From Reyranella sp. (lineage in GTDB: Bacteria > Pseudomonadota > Alphaproteobacteria > Reyranellales > Reyranellaceae): DNA of 52,671 nucleotides. Each line of letters starts with the position of its first letter. The first letter of the stretch is position 1. Under the pieces are notes generated by a model. The model was not told the DNA's origin. It ran no database searches and was given only the letters and a program-made list of their open reading frames with translations. The position numbers and the translations under genes are program-made. This document shows positions 31,411 to 40,600 of this stretch, one piece after another. The DNA is taken from contig JALHMO010000025.1 of the NCBI GenBank assembly GCA_022844015.1, positions 1-52,671 of the forward strand, given 5' to 3'.

Positions 31411-32478
31411 CTACACCGTCTTCACAAGCTCCGCAATGGCGGCGCCCACGGTCTTTGTGTCGCCATTGCCTCCGAGGTCGCGGGTGCGCGGGCCCCCTTC
31501 GACCAGGGAAGCGGCGATTGCCCGCTCGATCGCGTCGGCAGCCTCGGCGTAGCCAAGATGGCGTACCATCATGGCGCCCGACCAGATCTGGCCGATCGGG
31601 TTGGCGATCCACTTGCCGGCAATGTCGGGGGCCGAGCCGTGCACCGGCTCGAACATCGACGGGAACTTGCGCTCGGGGTTGATGTTGCCCGACGGCGCCA
31701 CGCCGATCGAGCCGGTCAGCGCCGGCCCGAGGTCGGACAGGATGTCGCCGAACAGGTTGGAGCCGACCACGACGTCGAACCAGTCGGGGTTGCGCACGAA
31801 GTGCGCCGTCAGGATGTCGATGTGATACTGGTCGGCCTTGATGTCGGGATAGTTCTTCCTCATCTCGGCGAAGCGCTCGTCCCAGAACGGCATGGTGTGG
31901 ATGATGCCGTTCGACTTGGTGGCCGACGTCACGTGCTTCTTCTTGGTCTTGCTGGCGAACTCGAAGGCGAACTTCAGCACGCGGTCCACACCCTTGCGGG
32001 TGAACACGGCTTCCTGCACGGCGAACTCGTTCTCCGTGCCCTGGAACATGCGGCCGCCGAGCTGGCTGTACTCGCCCTCGGTGTTCTCGCGCACCACCCA
32101 GAAATCGATCTCGCCCGGCTTGCGATTGGCGAGCGGCGACGGCACGCCCTCGAACAGTCGCACGGGGCGCAGGTTGACGTACTCGTCGAAGTCGCGGCGG
32201 ATCGGGATCAGCAGGCCCCACAGCGAGACGTGGTCGGGCACGCCCGGCCAGCCGACTGCGCCCAGGAAGATGCTCTCGAAGGCCTTGAGCTGCTCCATGC
32301 CGTCTTCCGGCATCATCTTGCCGGTCTGCAGGAGACGATCGCAGGACCAGTCGAAATCGGTGAAGTCGAGCTGGAAGCCGAAGCGGCGGCCGGCGGCTTC
32401 GAGCACGCGCACGCCCTCTGGGAGAACCTCCTTGCCGATTCCGTCCCCCGGAATGAGCGCGATCTTGTGCCTGGCCAT
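31411..32478 (-). CDS. Tartrate / D-malate-type dehydrogenase (isocitrate-isopropylmalate family)
   Basis: NAD-dependent beta-decarboxylating dehydrogenase, 355 residues. Conserved blocks: IALIPGDGIGKEVLPEGV at the N-terminus, PIRRDFDEYVNLRPVRLFEG (about 92-111), WVVRENTEGEYSQLGG (about 127-142), the metal-binding NLFGDILSDLGPALTGSIGVAPSGN (about 240-264) and EPVHGSAPDIAGKWIANP. The RENTEGEYS loop and the PSPLANRKPGEIDF insert favour tartrate/D-malate dehydrogenase (TtuC/DmlA-like) over LeuB. The GGGGAGAACC Shine-Dalgarno supports the ATG at 32478. Likely in operon with the Bug protein. Confidence 0.87.
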   Translation of the reverse strand: MARHKIALIPGDGIGKEVLPEGVRVLEAAGRRFGFQLDFTDFDWSCDRLLQTGKMMPEDGMEQLKAFESIFLGAVGWPGVPDHVSLWGLLIPIRRDFDEYVNLRPVRLFEGVPSPLANRKPGEIDFWVVRENTEGEYSQLGGRMFQGTENEFAVQEAVFTRKGVDRVLKFAFEFASKTKKKHVTSATKSNGIIHTMPFWDERFAEMRKNYPDIKADQYHIDILTAHFVRNPDWFDVVVGSNLFGDILSDLGPALTGSIGVAPSGNINPERKFPSMFEPVHGSAPDIAGKWIANPIGQIWSGAMMVRHLGYAEAADAIERAIAASLVEGGPRTRDLGGNGDTKTVGAAIAELVKTV

Positions 32479-32658
32479 CTGGTTCTCCCCTGTGAGGCGC
32501 GGAAACTAGATCGATTCGCGGTGCGATGGAACCGCGGGCGGTCCGTCGCATCGCGAATGCGCCGTGTGGGGTTTCCTCCAGGCTGGGGCCCGCCGCCGCT
32601 CGAAGTGGAAACACGTCCTGGGAGCACGCCGCTCCATTGGCACCAACCTTCGCTCCTC

Positions 32659-32690
32659 CTCCCCAGCGAAGCTTGAGCTTCGCTGGGGAG
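32659..32690. repeat. Short family D hairpin
   Basis: 15-bp perfect arms (ctccccagcgaagct at 32659-32673, complement at 32676-32690) with a 2-nt centre. A degraded family A arm (cctgggagcacgccgctcc) lies just upstream at about 32607-32625. Confidence 0.65.
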
Positions 32691-32757
32691 ACCCCCAGCA
32701 CGCCGGCGCGCACCACGATGCTGAGAAAATGGTGGCGCTGCGAGAGGGAAGCTCATG

Positions 32758-32837
32758 GCTGGGAGCGCGCCACTCCAGTGGCGCTCTTCTTGTGATTACA
32801 CATCCCAAGAGCGCCACAGGAGTGGCGCGCTCCCAGC
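32758..32837. repeat. Family A repeat, intact 80-bp hairpin
   Basis: The outer arms gctgggagcgcgccactcc (32758-32776) and 32819-32837 are perfect 19-bp inverted complements. An inner arm agtggcgctctt pairs with aagagcgccac, leaving a loop of about 18 nt, so almost the whole element folds back on itself. Mutated copies lie at 6305-6390 and in part at 32940-32962. The 597-bp gap 32479-33075 holds no credible gene. Confidence 0.8.
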
Positions 32838-32887
32838 GCATTTTCATAGGAGTTCCCCACCGGCCCGAGGGCCGACCCGCCGTGCCG

Positions 32888-32917
32888 AGAAACTGGCGGC
32901 AAGCCGCCAGTTTCTTA
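32888..32917 (+). terminator. Terminator-like hairpin in the leader of the deacylase gene
   Basis: 11-bp perfect arms aaactggcggc (32890-32900) and gccgccagttt (32903-32913) with a 2-nt centre, A-rich before and TTTCTT after. It lies about 160 nt upstream of the deacylase start with no gene ending nearby, so it could be an attenuator, a bidirectional terminator or part of the repeat cluster. Confidence 0.4.
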
Positions 32918-33075
32918 CTAGGAGAACGGCGAGAGGCAGCGCCACTGGAGTGGCCCGCTCCCTACGCAAGAGAACGGACGGAATGCGCTTCTGCAGCGCG
33001 ACCTTGCCATGCGCGCGCGGCATTGCCCCGGCACGAGGCGCTTGCCAATATGAATCATCGTTCAGCGGAGCAGCC

Positions 33076-34761
33076 ATGAGCTACGACATCAAGGTCACGG
33101 GCGGCACGATCGTCGACGGCAGCGGCAGGCCGGGCTTCGTCGGCGATCTCGGCATCAAGGGCGGCAAGGTCGTGGCAATCGGCAAGGTCGAAGGGCCGGC
33201 CGACACGACCATCGATGCCGCAGGCAAGATCGTCTCGCCGGGTTTCGTCGACGTCCATACCCACTACGATGCGCAGATCCTGTGGGACCGCATGCTCACC
33301 ATCTCGCCGTGGCACGGCGTGACGACGACGGTGATCGGCAATTGCGGCTTCGGCGTCGCGCCCACCAAGGCGATCCATCGCAAGCTCATCATGCAGACGC
33401 TCGAGAAGGTCGAGGGCATGAGCCTCGAGGCGCTCGAGGCAGGCCTGGGCATCGACTGGCCGTTCGAGACGTTTCCGCAGTATCTCGACGCGCTGGAAAA
33501 GCGCGGGTCGGCCATCAACGTCGCGGCGCTGTTCGGCCATACCCCGCTGCGCCTCTACGTCATGGGCGAGGAATCGACCGAGCGGGTCGCCACGGCGGAC
33601 GAGATCGCCGCCATGAAGAAGCTTGTCCGCGAGGCCATGGACGCAGGCGCCATCGGCTTCGGCACCTCCGTGGCGGTGAGCCACAACGGCTATGCCGGCA
33701 AGCCCGTCCCCAGCCGCCAGGCCACCGTCGAGGAGATGGATGCCCTGGCCTCGGTCATGGGCGAGCTGAAGCGCGGCCTGATGCAGGTCACGATCGGCAG
33801 GGACTTCTCGACCAGGCACATGGCCGAGGTCAGCCGCAAGTATGGCATCCCCGTCACCTGGACGGCCTTGCTGTCCTACATGTACGGGCCGGGTGGCCAT
33901 CGCAAGCAGCTGGCCCTCGCCGACGAGCAGCGCAAGTCGGGCGCGCTGGTCATTCCGCAGGTGAGCTGCCGGCCGCTCAACTTCGAGTTCACCTTCGGCG
34001 AGCCGTTCATCTTCGACGTCATGAAGTTCATGAACGAGCTCGCAGTCGAGGAGGCCAAGGCGCCCGGCACGCGCCGCCGCGCCTATGCCGATCCGGCGTG
34101 GCGCGAGAAGCTGCGCAGCGAGGTGACACCCCTCTTCCGCAACTGGTGGGATCGGGTGGTCATCGCCTGGGCGCCGTCGGCGCGCGAGCTCGAGGAGCAG
34201 CCGCTCGCCGAGGCCGCCCGCAAGCTCGGCAAGGACCCGGTCGACCTGGCGCTCGATCTCGCGCTCGCCAACGACCTGCAGGCGCGCTTCCGCATGGCCG
34301 TGATGAACTTCGACGAGCAGGAGGTGGCGGAGCTGATCACCGATCCGCACACCATCATCGCCCTGTCCGACGCCGGCGCCCATGCCAGCCAGCTCTGCGA
34401 CGCCTGCTATGCCACCTACCTGCTGGGCCACTGGGTGCGCGAGCGCAAGACCTTCACGATCGAGCAGGCGGTGCACAACCTGACCCAGCGGCCGGCCGAG
34501 ATGTTCGGCATCACCGATCGCGGCCTCCTGACGGAGGGGCGCCCCGCGGACGTCGTGGTGTTCGATCCCCTGACGGTCGGTCCCGGCCCGCTCAAGCGGG
34601 TCTACGATCTGCCGGCCGGCGCCGATCGGCTGGTGTCGGAGGCGCGCGGCATTGACGCCGTCATCGTCAATGGCAAGCTGATCCGTCGCAACGGCAAGGA
34701 CACCGTCGCCGGCACCGATCCCCTGCCGGGTCGCCTGCTGCGCCATGGCCGAGCCGCCTGA
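33076..34761 (+). CDS. N-acyl-D-amino-acid deacylase-type amidohydrolase
   Basis: Metal-dependent hydrolase of the amidohydrolase superfamily, D-aminoacylase/amidohydrolase-3 group, 561 residues. The small beta-barrel part (1-55) leads to the metal motif His61-x-His63 (VDVHTHYDAQ); Cys90 in GNCGFG corresponds to the ligand Cys of D-aminoacylases. The catalytic Asp lies in IALSDAGAHASQ (about residue 432), and the RGLLTEGRPADVVVFDP block closes the fold. ATG at 33076 has GGAG upstream; in-frame sequence before it is repeat-derived. The ABM-domain gene follows after 27 nt. The substrate is probably an N-acyl-D-amino acid or a related cyclic amide. Confidence 0.9.
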   Translation: MSYDIKVTGGTIVDGSGRPGFVGDLGIKGGKVVAIGKVEGPADTTIDAAGKIVSPGFVDVHTHYDAQILWDRMLTISPWHGVTTTVIGNCGFGVAPTKAIHRKLIMQTLEKVEGMSLEALEAGLGIDWPFETFPQYLDALEKRGSAINVAALFGHTPLRLYVMGEESTERVATADEIAAMKKLVREAMDAGAIGFGTSVAVSHNGYAGKPVPSRQATVEEMDALASVMGELKRGLMQVTIGRDFSTRHMAEVSRKYGIPVTWTALLSYMYGPGGHRKQLALADEQRKSGALVIPQVSCRPLNFEFTFGEPFIFDVMKFMNELAVEEAKAPGTRRRAYADPAWREKLRSEVTPLFRNWWDRVVIAWAPSARELEEQPLAEAARKLGKDPVDLALDLALANDLQARFRMAVMNFDEQEVAELITDPHTIIALSDAGAHASQLCDACYATYLLGHWVRERKTFTIEQAVHNLTQRPAEMFGITDRGLLTEGRPADVVVFDPLTVGPGPLKRVYDLPAGADRLVSEARGIDAVIVNGKLIRRNGKDTVAGTDPLPGRLLRHGRAA

Positions 34762-34788
34762 CACAGTGAACCGAAACGGGAGAAGAAC

Positions 34789-35091
34789 ATGATTCACGTC
34801 GTCGCCATCATCACCGCCAAGCCCGGCAAGCGGGACCAGATCCTCGAGAACTTCAAGGCCAACGTCCCGGCGGTGCACGCCGAGAAGGGCTGCATCGAGT
34901 ACGGCGCCACCATCGACACCGACGGCGGACCCTTCGCCAAGTTCGGCCCCGACACCTTCGTCGTCATCGAGAAGTGGGCGTCGATGGACGACCTCAAGGC
35001 CCATGGCGCCGCGCCGCACATGAAGGCCTACGGCGAGAAGAACAAGGACCTCGTCGCCAACCGCGCCGTCCACGTGCTGCAGAACGCGTGA
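34789..35091 (+). CDS. ABM-domain protein, putative quinol monooxygenase
   Basis: 100 residues, a ferredoxin-like antibiotic-biosynthesis-monooxygenase (ABM/YgiN-type) fold. The opening MIHVVAIITAKPGKRDQILENF, the EKGCIEYGATID turn and the EKWASMDDLKAHGAAPHMKAY helix (about 61-82) are typical. The family includes cofactor-free monooxygenases but also many proteins without known activity. Co-oriented with the amidohydrolase and 27 nt downstream of it, so probably one transcript. A terminator-like hairpin follows. Confidence 0.88.
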   Translation: MIHVVAIITAKPGKRDQILENFKANVPAVHAEKGCIEYGATIDTDGGPFAKFGPDTFVVIEKWASMDDLKAHGAAPHMKAYGEKNKDLVANRAVHVLQNA

Positions 35092-35094
35092 GCG

Positions 35095-35115
35095 CAAAAG
35101 CTCGATCGAGTTTTG
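35095..35115 (+). terminator. Terminator-like hairpin after the ABM gene
   Basis: CAAAAG-CTCGATCGAG-TTTTG: a short GC stem flanked by matching A and T tracts, starting 3 nt after the stop codon. The stem is short and the U-run is only four bases, so terminator strength is uncertain. Confidence 0.4.
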
Positions 35116-35131
35116 GTGCGAGCAACAATGG

Positions 35132-35350
35132 CCTCACCCCGGGGGAGCGGCCGCAGGCCGCGCCTCGAAGGGTGGGCCTCGGATACCGTGCCCGTAGCCC
35201 ATGCTTCGAGACGCCGCGCTCTGCGCGGCTCCTCAGCATGAGGTTGGGGATCTAGCCCGCAGCCGGCGCGAGAACCCCAAGTCGGGCTGCCAGCACCACC
35301 AATGCCCTCATCCTGAGGAGCGCCCGAAGGGCGCGTCTCGAAGGATGGGG
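35132..35350. repeat. Family B REP cluster, three units
   Basis: Units at 35132-35177 (forward, diverged), 35199-35244 (reverse) and 35306-35350 (forward, cctcatcctgaggagcgccc then gcgtctcgaaggatgggg). A fragment of family C (catcccgagcgaagc) follows at 35443-35460. The gap 35116-35484 contains no gene. Confidence 0.7.
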
Positions 35351-35484
35351 ACAGGCCCATCCGTTTGCCGCCTCCCCTTCCAGATGCAGCGCTCCGCGCG
35401 GCTCCTCAAAGGCGAGGCGATTGCTGCAGCGGCAAAGGCTGTCCATCCCGAGCGAAGCGACGGACTCTTTTCACGTCGGCACCC

Positions 35485-36147
35485 TCACCCCTCCCGCACG
35501 ATCCCCTTGGCCACGATATCCAGCATGCCCTCGATCAGGAGGTCGCGGTTGGACCACGGGAAATCGGGCTTCATGATCATGGCGGCCACGACGCCGTGGA
35601 TACCCATCCAGCACAGCTCGGCACAGGTATCGGCCGGATAGCGCAGCTTGACGCCCGACGCCTCGACCTGATTGAGAATGGCGACCAGGCGGCTGAACAC
35701 GAGCGCTCCGCCTACCCCGGGCCGGGTCGGATCGTCGGTCGGCATGCGATGGCCGATCTTGCGCAGAGACTCCGGAATGTGGGCGCCCATGAAAATCAGC
35801 CGGTACTCGTCCGGATGGGTCAGGCCGAAGCTGGCATAGGCCTCGCCAAAGCGTCGCACGCGCTCCAGGGGCTCCGCGACCGTCCTCTCGATCTCGTCGA
35901 TTGCCTCGATCAGATGCCCGAAGGTCTGATCGCATAGCGCCAGCATCAGCGCTTCCTTGTCCCTGAAGTAGAGGTAGAGCGCCGGCGCTGAAATCCCCAC
36001 CCGGTCGGCGATCTTGCGGATCGTCGTGGAATCGTAGCCCTGCTCGAGAAAGAGCTCCTTGGCGGCATGCAAAATTTCGTCGCGGCGCGTATGGCCCTCG
36101 CCTCGCCGCTTGCGTCCAGTCGCCGTCGCAGCCGTGAACACGGTCAA
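35485..36147 (-). CDS. TetR-family regulator of the adjacent RND efflux pair
   Basis: AcrR-like repressor, 220 residues from a TTG with AAGGAG 6 nt upstream. A GTG two codons later is the alternative. The helix-turn-helix is STTIRKIADRVGISAPALYLYFRDKEAL (about residues 40-67), preceded by a basic arm (GRKRRGEGHTRRDEI). The C-terminal WHG-type ligand domain (CWMGIHGVVAAMI) is also seen in AcrR relatives. Divergent from the membrane-fusion protein gene across 110 bp with an extended dyad at 36203-36238, so autoregulation and control of the pump are likely. Confidence 0.9.
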   Translation of the reverse strand: MTVFTAATATGRKRRGEGHTRRDEILHAAKELFLEQGYDSTTIRKIADRVGISAPALYLYFRDKEALMLALCDQTFGHLIEAIDEIERTVAEPLERVRRFGEAYASFGLTHPDEYRLIFMGAHIPESLRKIGHRMPTDDPTRPGVGGALVFSRLVAILNQVEASGVKLRYPADTCAELCWMGIHGVVAAMIMKPDFPWSNRDLLIEGMLDIVAKGIVREG

Positions 36148-36163
36148 AATTAGCTCCTTCCCC

Positions 36164-36191
36164 TTGACAGATAGCTTAACGGCGATAAGTT
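36164..36191 (+). promoter_or_regulatory. Candidate promoter of the RND operon
   Basis: TTGACA (36164-36169) with TAAGTT (36186-36191) after 16 bp. A perfect GATAA-G-TTATC palindrome (36184-36194) covers the -10. The -10 is weak. Confidence 0.4.
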
Positions 36192-36202
36192 ATCAACGTT
36201 CA

Positions 36203-36238
36203 GTTAACGATGTTCATATATTGGTGAACATTGTAAAC
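36203..36238. promoter_or_regulatory. Operator dyad, probable TetR binding site
   Basis: ATGTTCA (36210-36216) and TGAACAT (36225-36231) are perfect 7-bp arms with an 8-bp centre. Symmetry extends outward to GTT/AAC (36203-36205 with 36236-36238), so 12 of 14 paired positions match. It lies between the promoter candidate and the membrane-fusion start, where a repressor would block transcription. Confidence 0.65.
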
Positions 36239-36257
36239 CTTGGAAGGACCGTTCGCC

Positions 36258-37412
36258 ATGCGCCTCGCGTTCAATCGGCTTCCTCGCAAGCTTCCCGTGA
36301 AGACCCTGGTCGCGATTGCCGGAATCGGCGCCGTCGCAATCGCAGGCCTCGCCACCCTTTCCTGGACCGCCGCCAACGCCACTCGGCCATCGGGCAGCGA
36401 CCCGATCGTGCGGCCGGTGCGCGTTGCCGAGATCGTTTATCAGCAGCGCAGCCGCTCGCTCGTCCTCGCCGGCACCGTCGTTCCCCGCATCGAGACCATT
36501 CTCGGGTTCCGCGTCGCCGGCAAGATCGTCGCCCGCGTCGTCGATCTCGGCACCACCGTGAAGGCCGGCGACCTGATCGCCGAACTCGACCCTGCCGACT
36601 ACCGGCTCGCCGTCGACAACGCACGCGCCGCGCTTGCCTCGGCCGAGGCCGACTACGCGCGCGCCAAGGCCGACCACGAGCGATATCTCAACCTGCGCGG
36701 CAGCACTGCCTTCACGCCGCAGACGCTCGACCAGCGCCAGGCGATCGCGGCCACCGCGCTGGCCCGCGTCGAGCAGGCCAGGAGCCAGCTCGCCTCGGCC
36801 GAGAACAATCTTGCCTATACCGAGCTCCGGGCCGATGCGCCGGGTGTCATTACCGCCGTCCAGGCCGAAGTCGGGCAGGTCATGGCCCAGGGCCAGGGCG
36901 TCGTGAAGCTCGCCCGCACCGACCAGCTCGAGATCCAGGTCGGCGTGCCCGAGCACAAGCTGAAGATGGTGCGCCAAGCGCAAGACGCGAGCTTCGAGCT
37001 GTGGTCCGATCCGGGCAAGCGCCATCGCGCCCGGCTGCGCGAGCTGTCGCCCAGCGCCGACCCGGTGACCCGGACCTACCCGGCGCGCTTCGCGGTCCTC
37101 GACGCGCCCGAGTTCATCGGGCTCGGCATGACGGCGACGCTGGCCTTCGAGCGCCCCGACGCCAAGCCGGTGGCGGAGGTGCCGCTGTCGGCGATCTTCC
37201 AGCAGGGCGCGCAGCCCGCCGTGTGGGTTGTGGATCGCGCAACCAGCACCGTCGAGTTGCGGACCGTCACCATCGCGCGCTGGCGCGACGACACCGCCGC
37301 CATTGCCTCGGGCGTCGACACCGGCGAGGTGATCGCGACGGCCGGCGTGCACAAGCTCGAGCCCGGCCAGAAGGTCAAGCCCCTGCCGCCGCAACAGCAG
37401 GCGACACGCTAG
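36258..37412 (+). CDS. RND efflux periplasmic adaptor (membrane-fusion protein)
   Basis: HlyD/AcrA-like adaptor, 384 residues. N-terminal anchor about 18-38 (VKTLVAIAGIGAVAIAGLATL), then a biotinyl-lipoyl-like half (LGFRVAGKIVARVVDLGTTVKAGDLIAELD, about 77-106). An alpha-hairpin of alternating Ala/Glu/Arg (about 110-185), the second lipoyl half with APGVITAVQAEVGQVMAQGQ, and a beta-barrel and membrane-proximal part follow. The ATG at 36258 has GGAAGGA upstream; a TTG six codons earlier is less likely. The pump gene follows after 240 nt that contain a family C repeat. Substrate unknown. Confidence 0.92.
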   Translation: MRLAFNRLPRKLPVKTLVAIAGIGAVAIAGLATLSWTAANATRPSGSDPIVRPVRVAEIVYQQRSRSLVLAGTVVPRIETILGFRVAGKIVARVVDLGTTVKAGDLIAELDPADYRLAVDNARAALASAEADYARAKADHERYLNLRGSTAFTPQTLDQRQAIAATALARVEQARSQLASAENNLAYTELRADAPGVITAVQAEVGQVMAQGQGVVKLARTDQLEIQVGVPEHKLKMVRQAQDASFELWSDPGKRHRARLRELSPSADPVTRTYPARFAVLDAPEFIGLGMTATLAFERPDAKPVAEVPLSAIFQQGAQPAVWVVDRATSTVELRTVTIARWRDDTAAIASGVDTGEVIATAGVHKLEPGQKVKPLPPQQQATR

Positions 37413-37457
37413 AGCGGTCAGTTCTCGGGCGGAGCATTGGCAGATGGCAAAGATACC

Positions 37458-37599
37458 GTCATCCCGAGCGGTGCTGCCCGAAGGGCGGCGCAGTCGAGGG
37501 ACCCTTCTTGCCGATCCTGCAGGAAGAAAGGTCCCTCCACTACGCCTCCCTTCGGCTGCGCTCAGGGCAGGCGCTACGCTCAGCTCCGGTCGGGATGAC
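37458..37599. repeat. Family C palindromic repeat inside the RND operon
   Basis: 142 bp with ends gtcatcccgagcgg and ccggtcgggatgac and the shared inner block cagtcgagggaccc / ggtccctccactacgcc. A small segment ggctgcgctcagggcaggcg is extra relative to the copy at 20001. It fills most of the 240-nt gap between adaptor and pump genes. Confidence 0.75.
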
Positions 37600-37652
37600 G
37601 GACTATTTGTCGTGTGCGAATGCCCTGCCACCCCGCGGCGAAAGAGACTGCC

Positions 37653-40600
37653 ATGACCACCCGCACCAACCTTTCGGCGCTGGCGCTGAAGCACAGCACG
37701 CTCACGGTGTTCTTCATGCTGGCGCTGACGGCAGCCGGCATCTACGCCTTCTTCAGCCTGGGTCGCGGCGAGGATCCGCCCTTCACCATCAAGCAGATGG
37801 TCGTGTCGGCTGCCTGGCCCGGCGCCACCTCGCGCGAGGTCGAGCAACAGGTCACCGAGAAGATCGAGACCAAGCTGCAGGAGCTGCCTTACTTCAACAA
37901 CGTCACGAGCTACACCAAGCCGGGCGAGACGGTGATCTACGTCTCGCTGCGCGACGACACCCCGCCCGGCAAGGTGCCGGACCTGTGGTACCAGGTGCGC
38001 AAGAAGGTCGGCGACATCCGGGGCTCCCTGCCGGCCGGCGTCGTCGGCCCGTTCTTCAACGACGAGTACGGCGACACCTACAGCCTGATCTGGGCCTTCG
38101 AATCGGATGGTTTCTCGCCGGCCGAGGTTAAGGAGATCGTGAAGGCCGTGCGGCAGCGGCTGCTGCGCGTGCCGGACGTCACCAAGGCGGACCTTCTCGG
38201 CCTGCAGGACGAGAAGATCTACATCGAGTTCAGCCACGCCCGGCTCGCCATGCTGGGCGTGCCGGTCGACCAGATCCTCGAGGTGATCAGGCGGCAGAAC
38301 GCCATCGTCGCCACTGGCACGGTCGAGACCAAGGGCGAGCGCGTCTCGGTGCGCGTCGACGGCGCGCCGATCTCGGCCGAGGAACTGGCCAGCCTGCCGC
38401 TGAGCGCCGGCGGTCGCAACATCACGCTGGCCGATATCGCCGAGATCAAGCGTGGCTACCAGGATCCGCGCCAGCTCTCGATGCGCTTCAAGGGCAAGCC
38501 GGTGATCGGGCTCGGCGTCGTCATGGCACCCGGCGGCAACGTGCAGACGCTTGGCAAGGCGCTCGACAAGACGATGGCCGAGGTCGAGGCGAGCCTGCCG
38601 GTCGGCATCACCGTGCATCGCGTCGCCAACCAGCCCGAGGTCGTCGAGAGATCGTTCGAGGAATTCGTCGCCTCGCTGCTGGAGGCGCTCGCCATCGTGC
38701 TGGTGGTGTCGTTCATCAGCCTCGGCATTCGCACCGGGGTCATCGTCGCGCTCTCGGTGCCGCTGGTGCTCGCCATCACCTTCGTCGGCATGATGCTGCT
38801 CGGCATCGACTTTCAGCGCATCTCGCTCGGCGCGCTGATCATCGCGCTGGGCCTGCTGGTCGACGACGCGATCATCGCCGTCGAGATGATGATGGTGAAG
38901 CTCGAGCAGGGCGCCAGCCGGCTCGAGGCCGCGACCTTCGCCTACACCTCGACCGCCTTCCCCATGCTGACCGGCACCCTGGTCACCGCGGTCGGCTTCG
39001 TCCCCGTCGGCTTCGCCCGGTCGAGCGCCGGCGAGTACACCAACTCGATCTTCTGGGTGGTCGGCCTGTCGCTGGTCATCTCCTGGTTCGTGGCCGTGCT
39101 GTTCACGCCCTGGATGGGCTACCACCTGCTGCCGACGCCGAAGGCGCATCATCGCGATCCCTACGGCGGCCGGCTCTACATGGCGTTTCGCAAGCTGGTC
39201 GTGTGGTGCGTCACCTGGCGCAAGACGACCATCGCCGTCACCGCGCTCGCCTTCGTTGCCGCCATGGGCGCCTTCACCCTGGTGCAGAAGCAGTTCTTCC
39301 CCGTGGCCAACCGGCCCGAGCTGATCGTCGACATGAAGCTCGCCCAGGGTGCCTCGTGGGAGGCGACCAACAAGGAGGTCAAGCGCCTCGAGCGCTGGCT
39401 GGCGGGCAATCCCGACGTCGACTTCTACACCTCCTACGTCGGCGCCGGCAGCCCGCGCTTCTACCTGCCGACAGTCCCCGAGCTCGCCAACGCCAATTTC
39501 GGCCAGGTCGTCGTCATGACCAGGAGCCTCGAGGCCCGCGAGCGAGTGTTCGCCGAGCTCGACAAGCTGTTCGCCGTCGACTTCGAGGCCGTGCGCGCCC
39601 GCGTCCAGCGGCTGCAGAACGGCCCGCCGGTGAGCTATCCCGTGATGTTCCGCGTGTTGGGCGAGGACCCGCAGCAGGTGCGCACCATCGCCGAGCGGGT
39701 GCGCCAGGTGTTCAAGGCCGATCCGGCCACGCGCGACGTCAACTTCGACTGGTACGAGCTTTCGAAGTCGGTGCGCCTCGAGGTCGACCAGAACAAGGCG
39801 CGCGCCCTCGGGGTCGACTCGCAGCTGCTGGGCAACATGCTGCAGACCCTGCTGTCCGGCGTGACCGTGACGCAGTATCGCGAGCGCACCGAGTCGATCG
39901 ATGTCGTGGCGCGCGCCGTGCCCGGCGAGCGACTGAGCGTCGAGGGCCTCGAAGCCATCAACCTCAGGACCTCGACCGGCGGCGTGGTCTCCCTCGCCCA
40001 GCTCGCCACGCTCAGGTTCGAGCTCGAGGAGCCGATCCTGTGGCGGCGCAACAAGGACCTGCTGATGACGGTGCGCGCCGGCGTGGTGGATGGCGTGCAG
40101 GGTCCCGATGTCTCCGCCCGCCTCGACAAGGCCCTGGCGCCGCTGCGTGCCGACCTGCCGGCCGGCTATCGCATCGAGGTCGGCGGCGACGCCGAGGAAA
40201 GCGCCAAGAGCCAGGGCTCGATCTTCAAGATGATGCCGGTGATGGCCTTTCTGATGGTGCTGTTCCTGATGCTGCAGCTGCAGAGCTTCTCCAAGCTCGC
40301 TCTGGTCATGCTGACGGCGCCGCTCGGCCTGATCGGCGTGTCGCTGTTCCTGCTGGCGTTCAACCAGCCCTTCGGCTTCGTCTCGCTGCTGGGCGTGATC
40401 GCGCTCGCCGGCATGATCATGCGAAACTCGGTGATCCTGGTCGACCAGATCGACCAGGACATTGCCGCCGGCCACAGCGCCTGGGATGCCGTGGTCGACG
40501 CCACCGTGCGACGCGCCCGGCCGATCCTGCTGACCGCCGGCACCGCCATCTTCGCCATGATCCCACTGTCGCGCAGCGTGTTCTGGGGTCCGATGGCCGT

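Noticed and set aside
29863..32676. A 937-codon plus-strand frame across repeats, Bug and dehydrogenase genes
   Set aside because: It crosses palindromic repeats and two real minus-strand genes; its composition is that of an antisense shadow.
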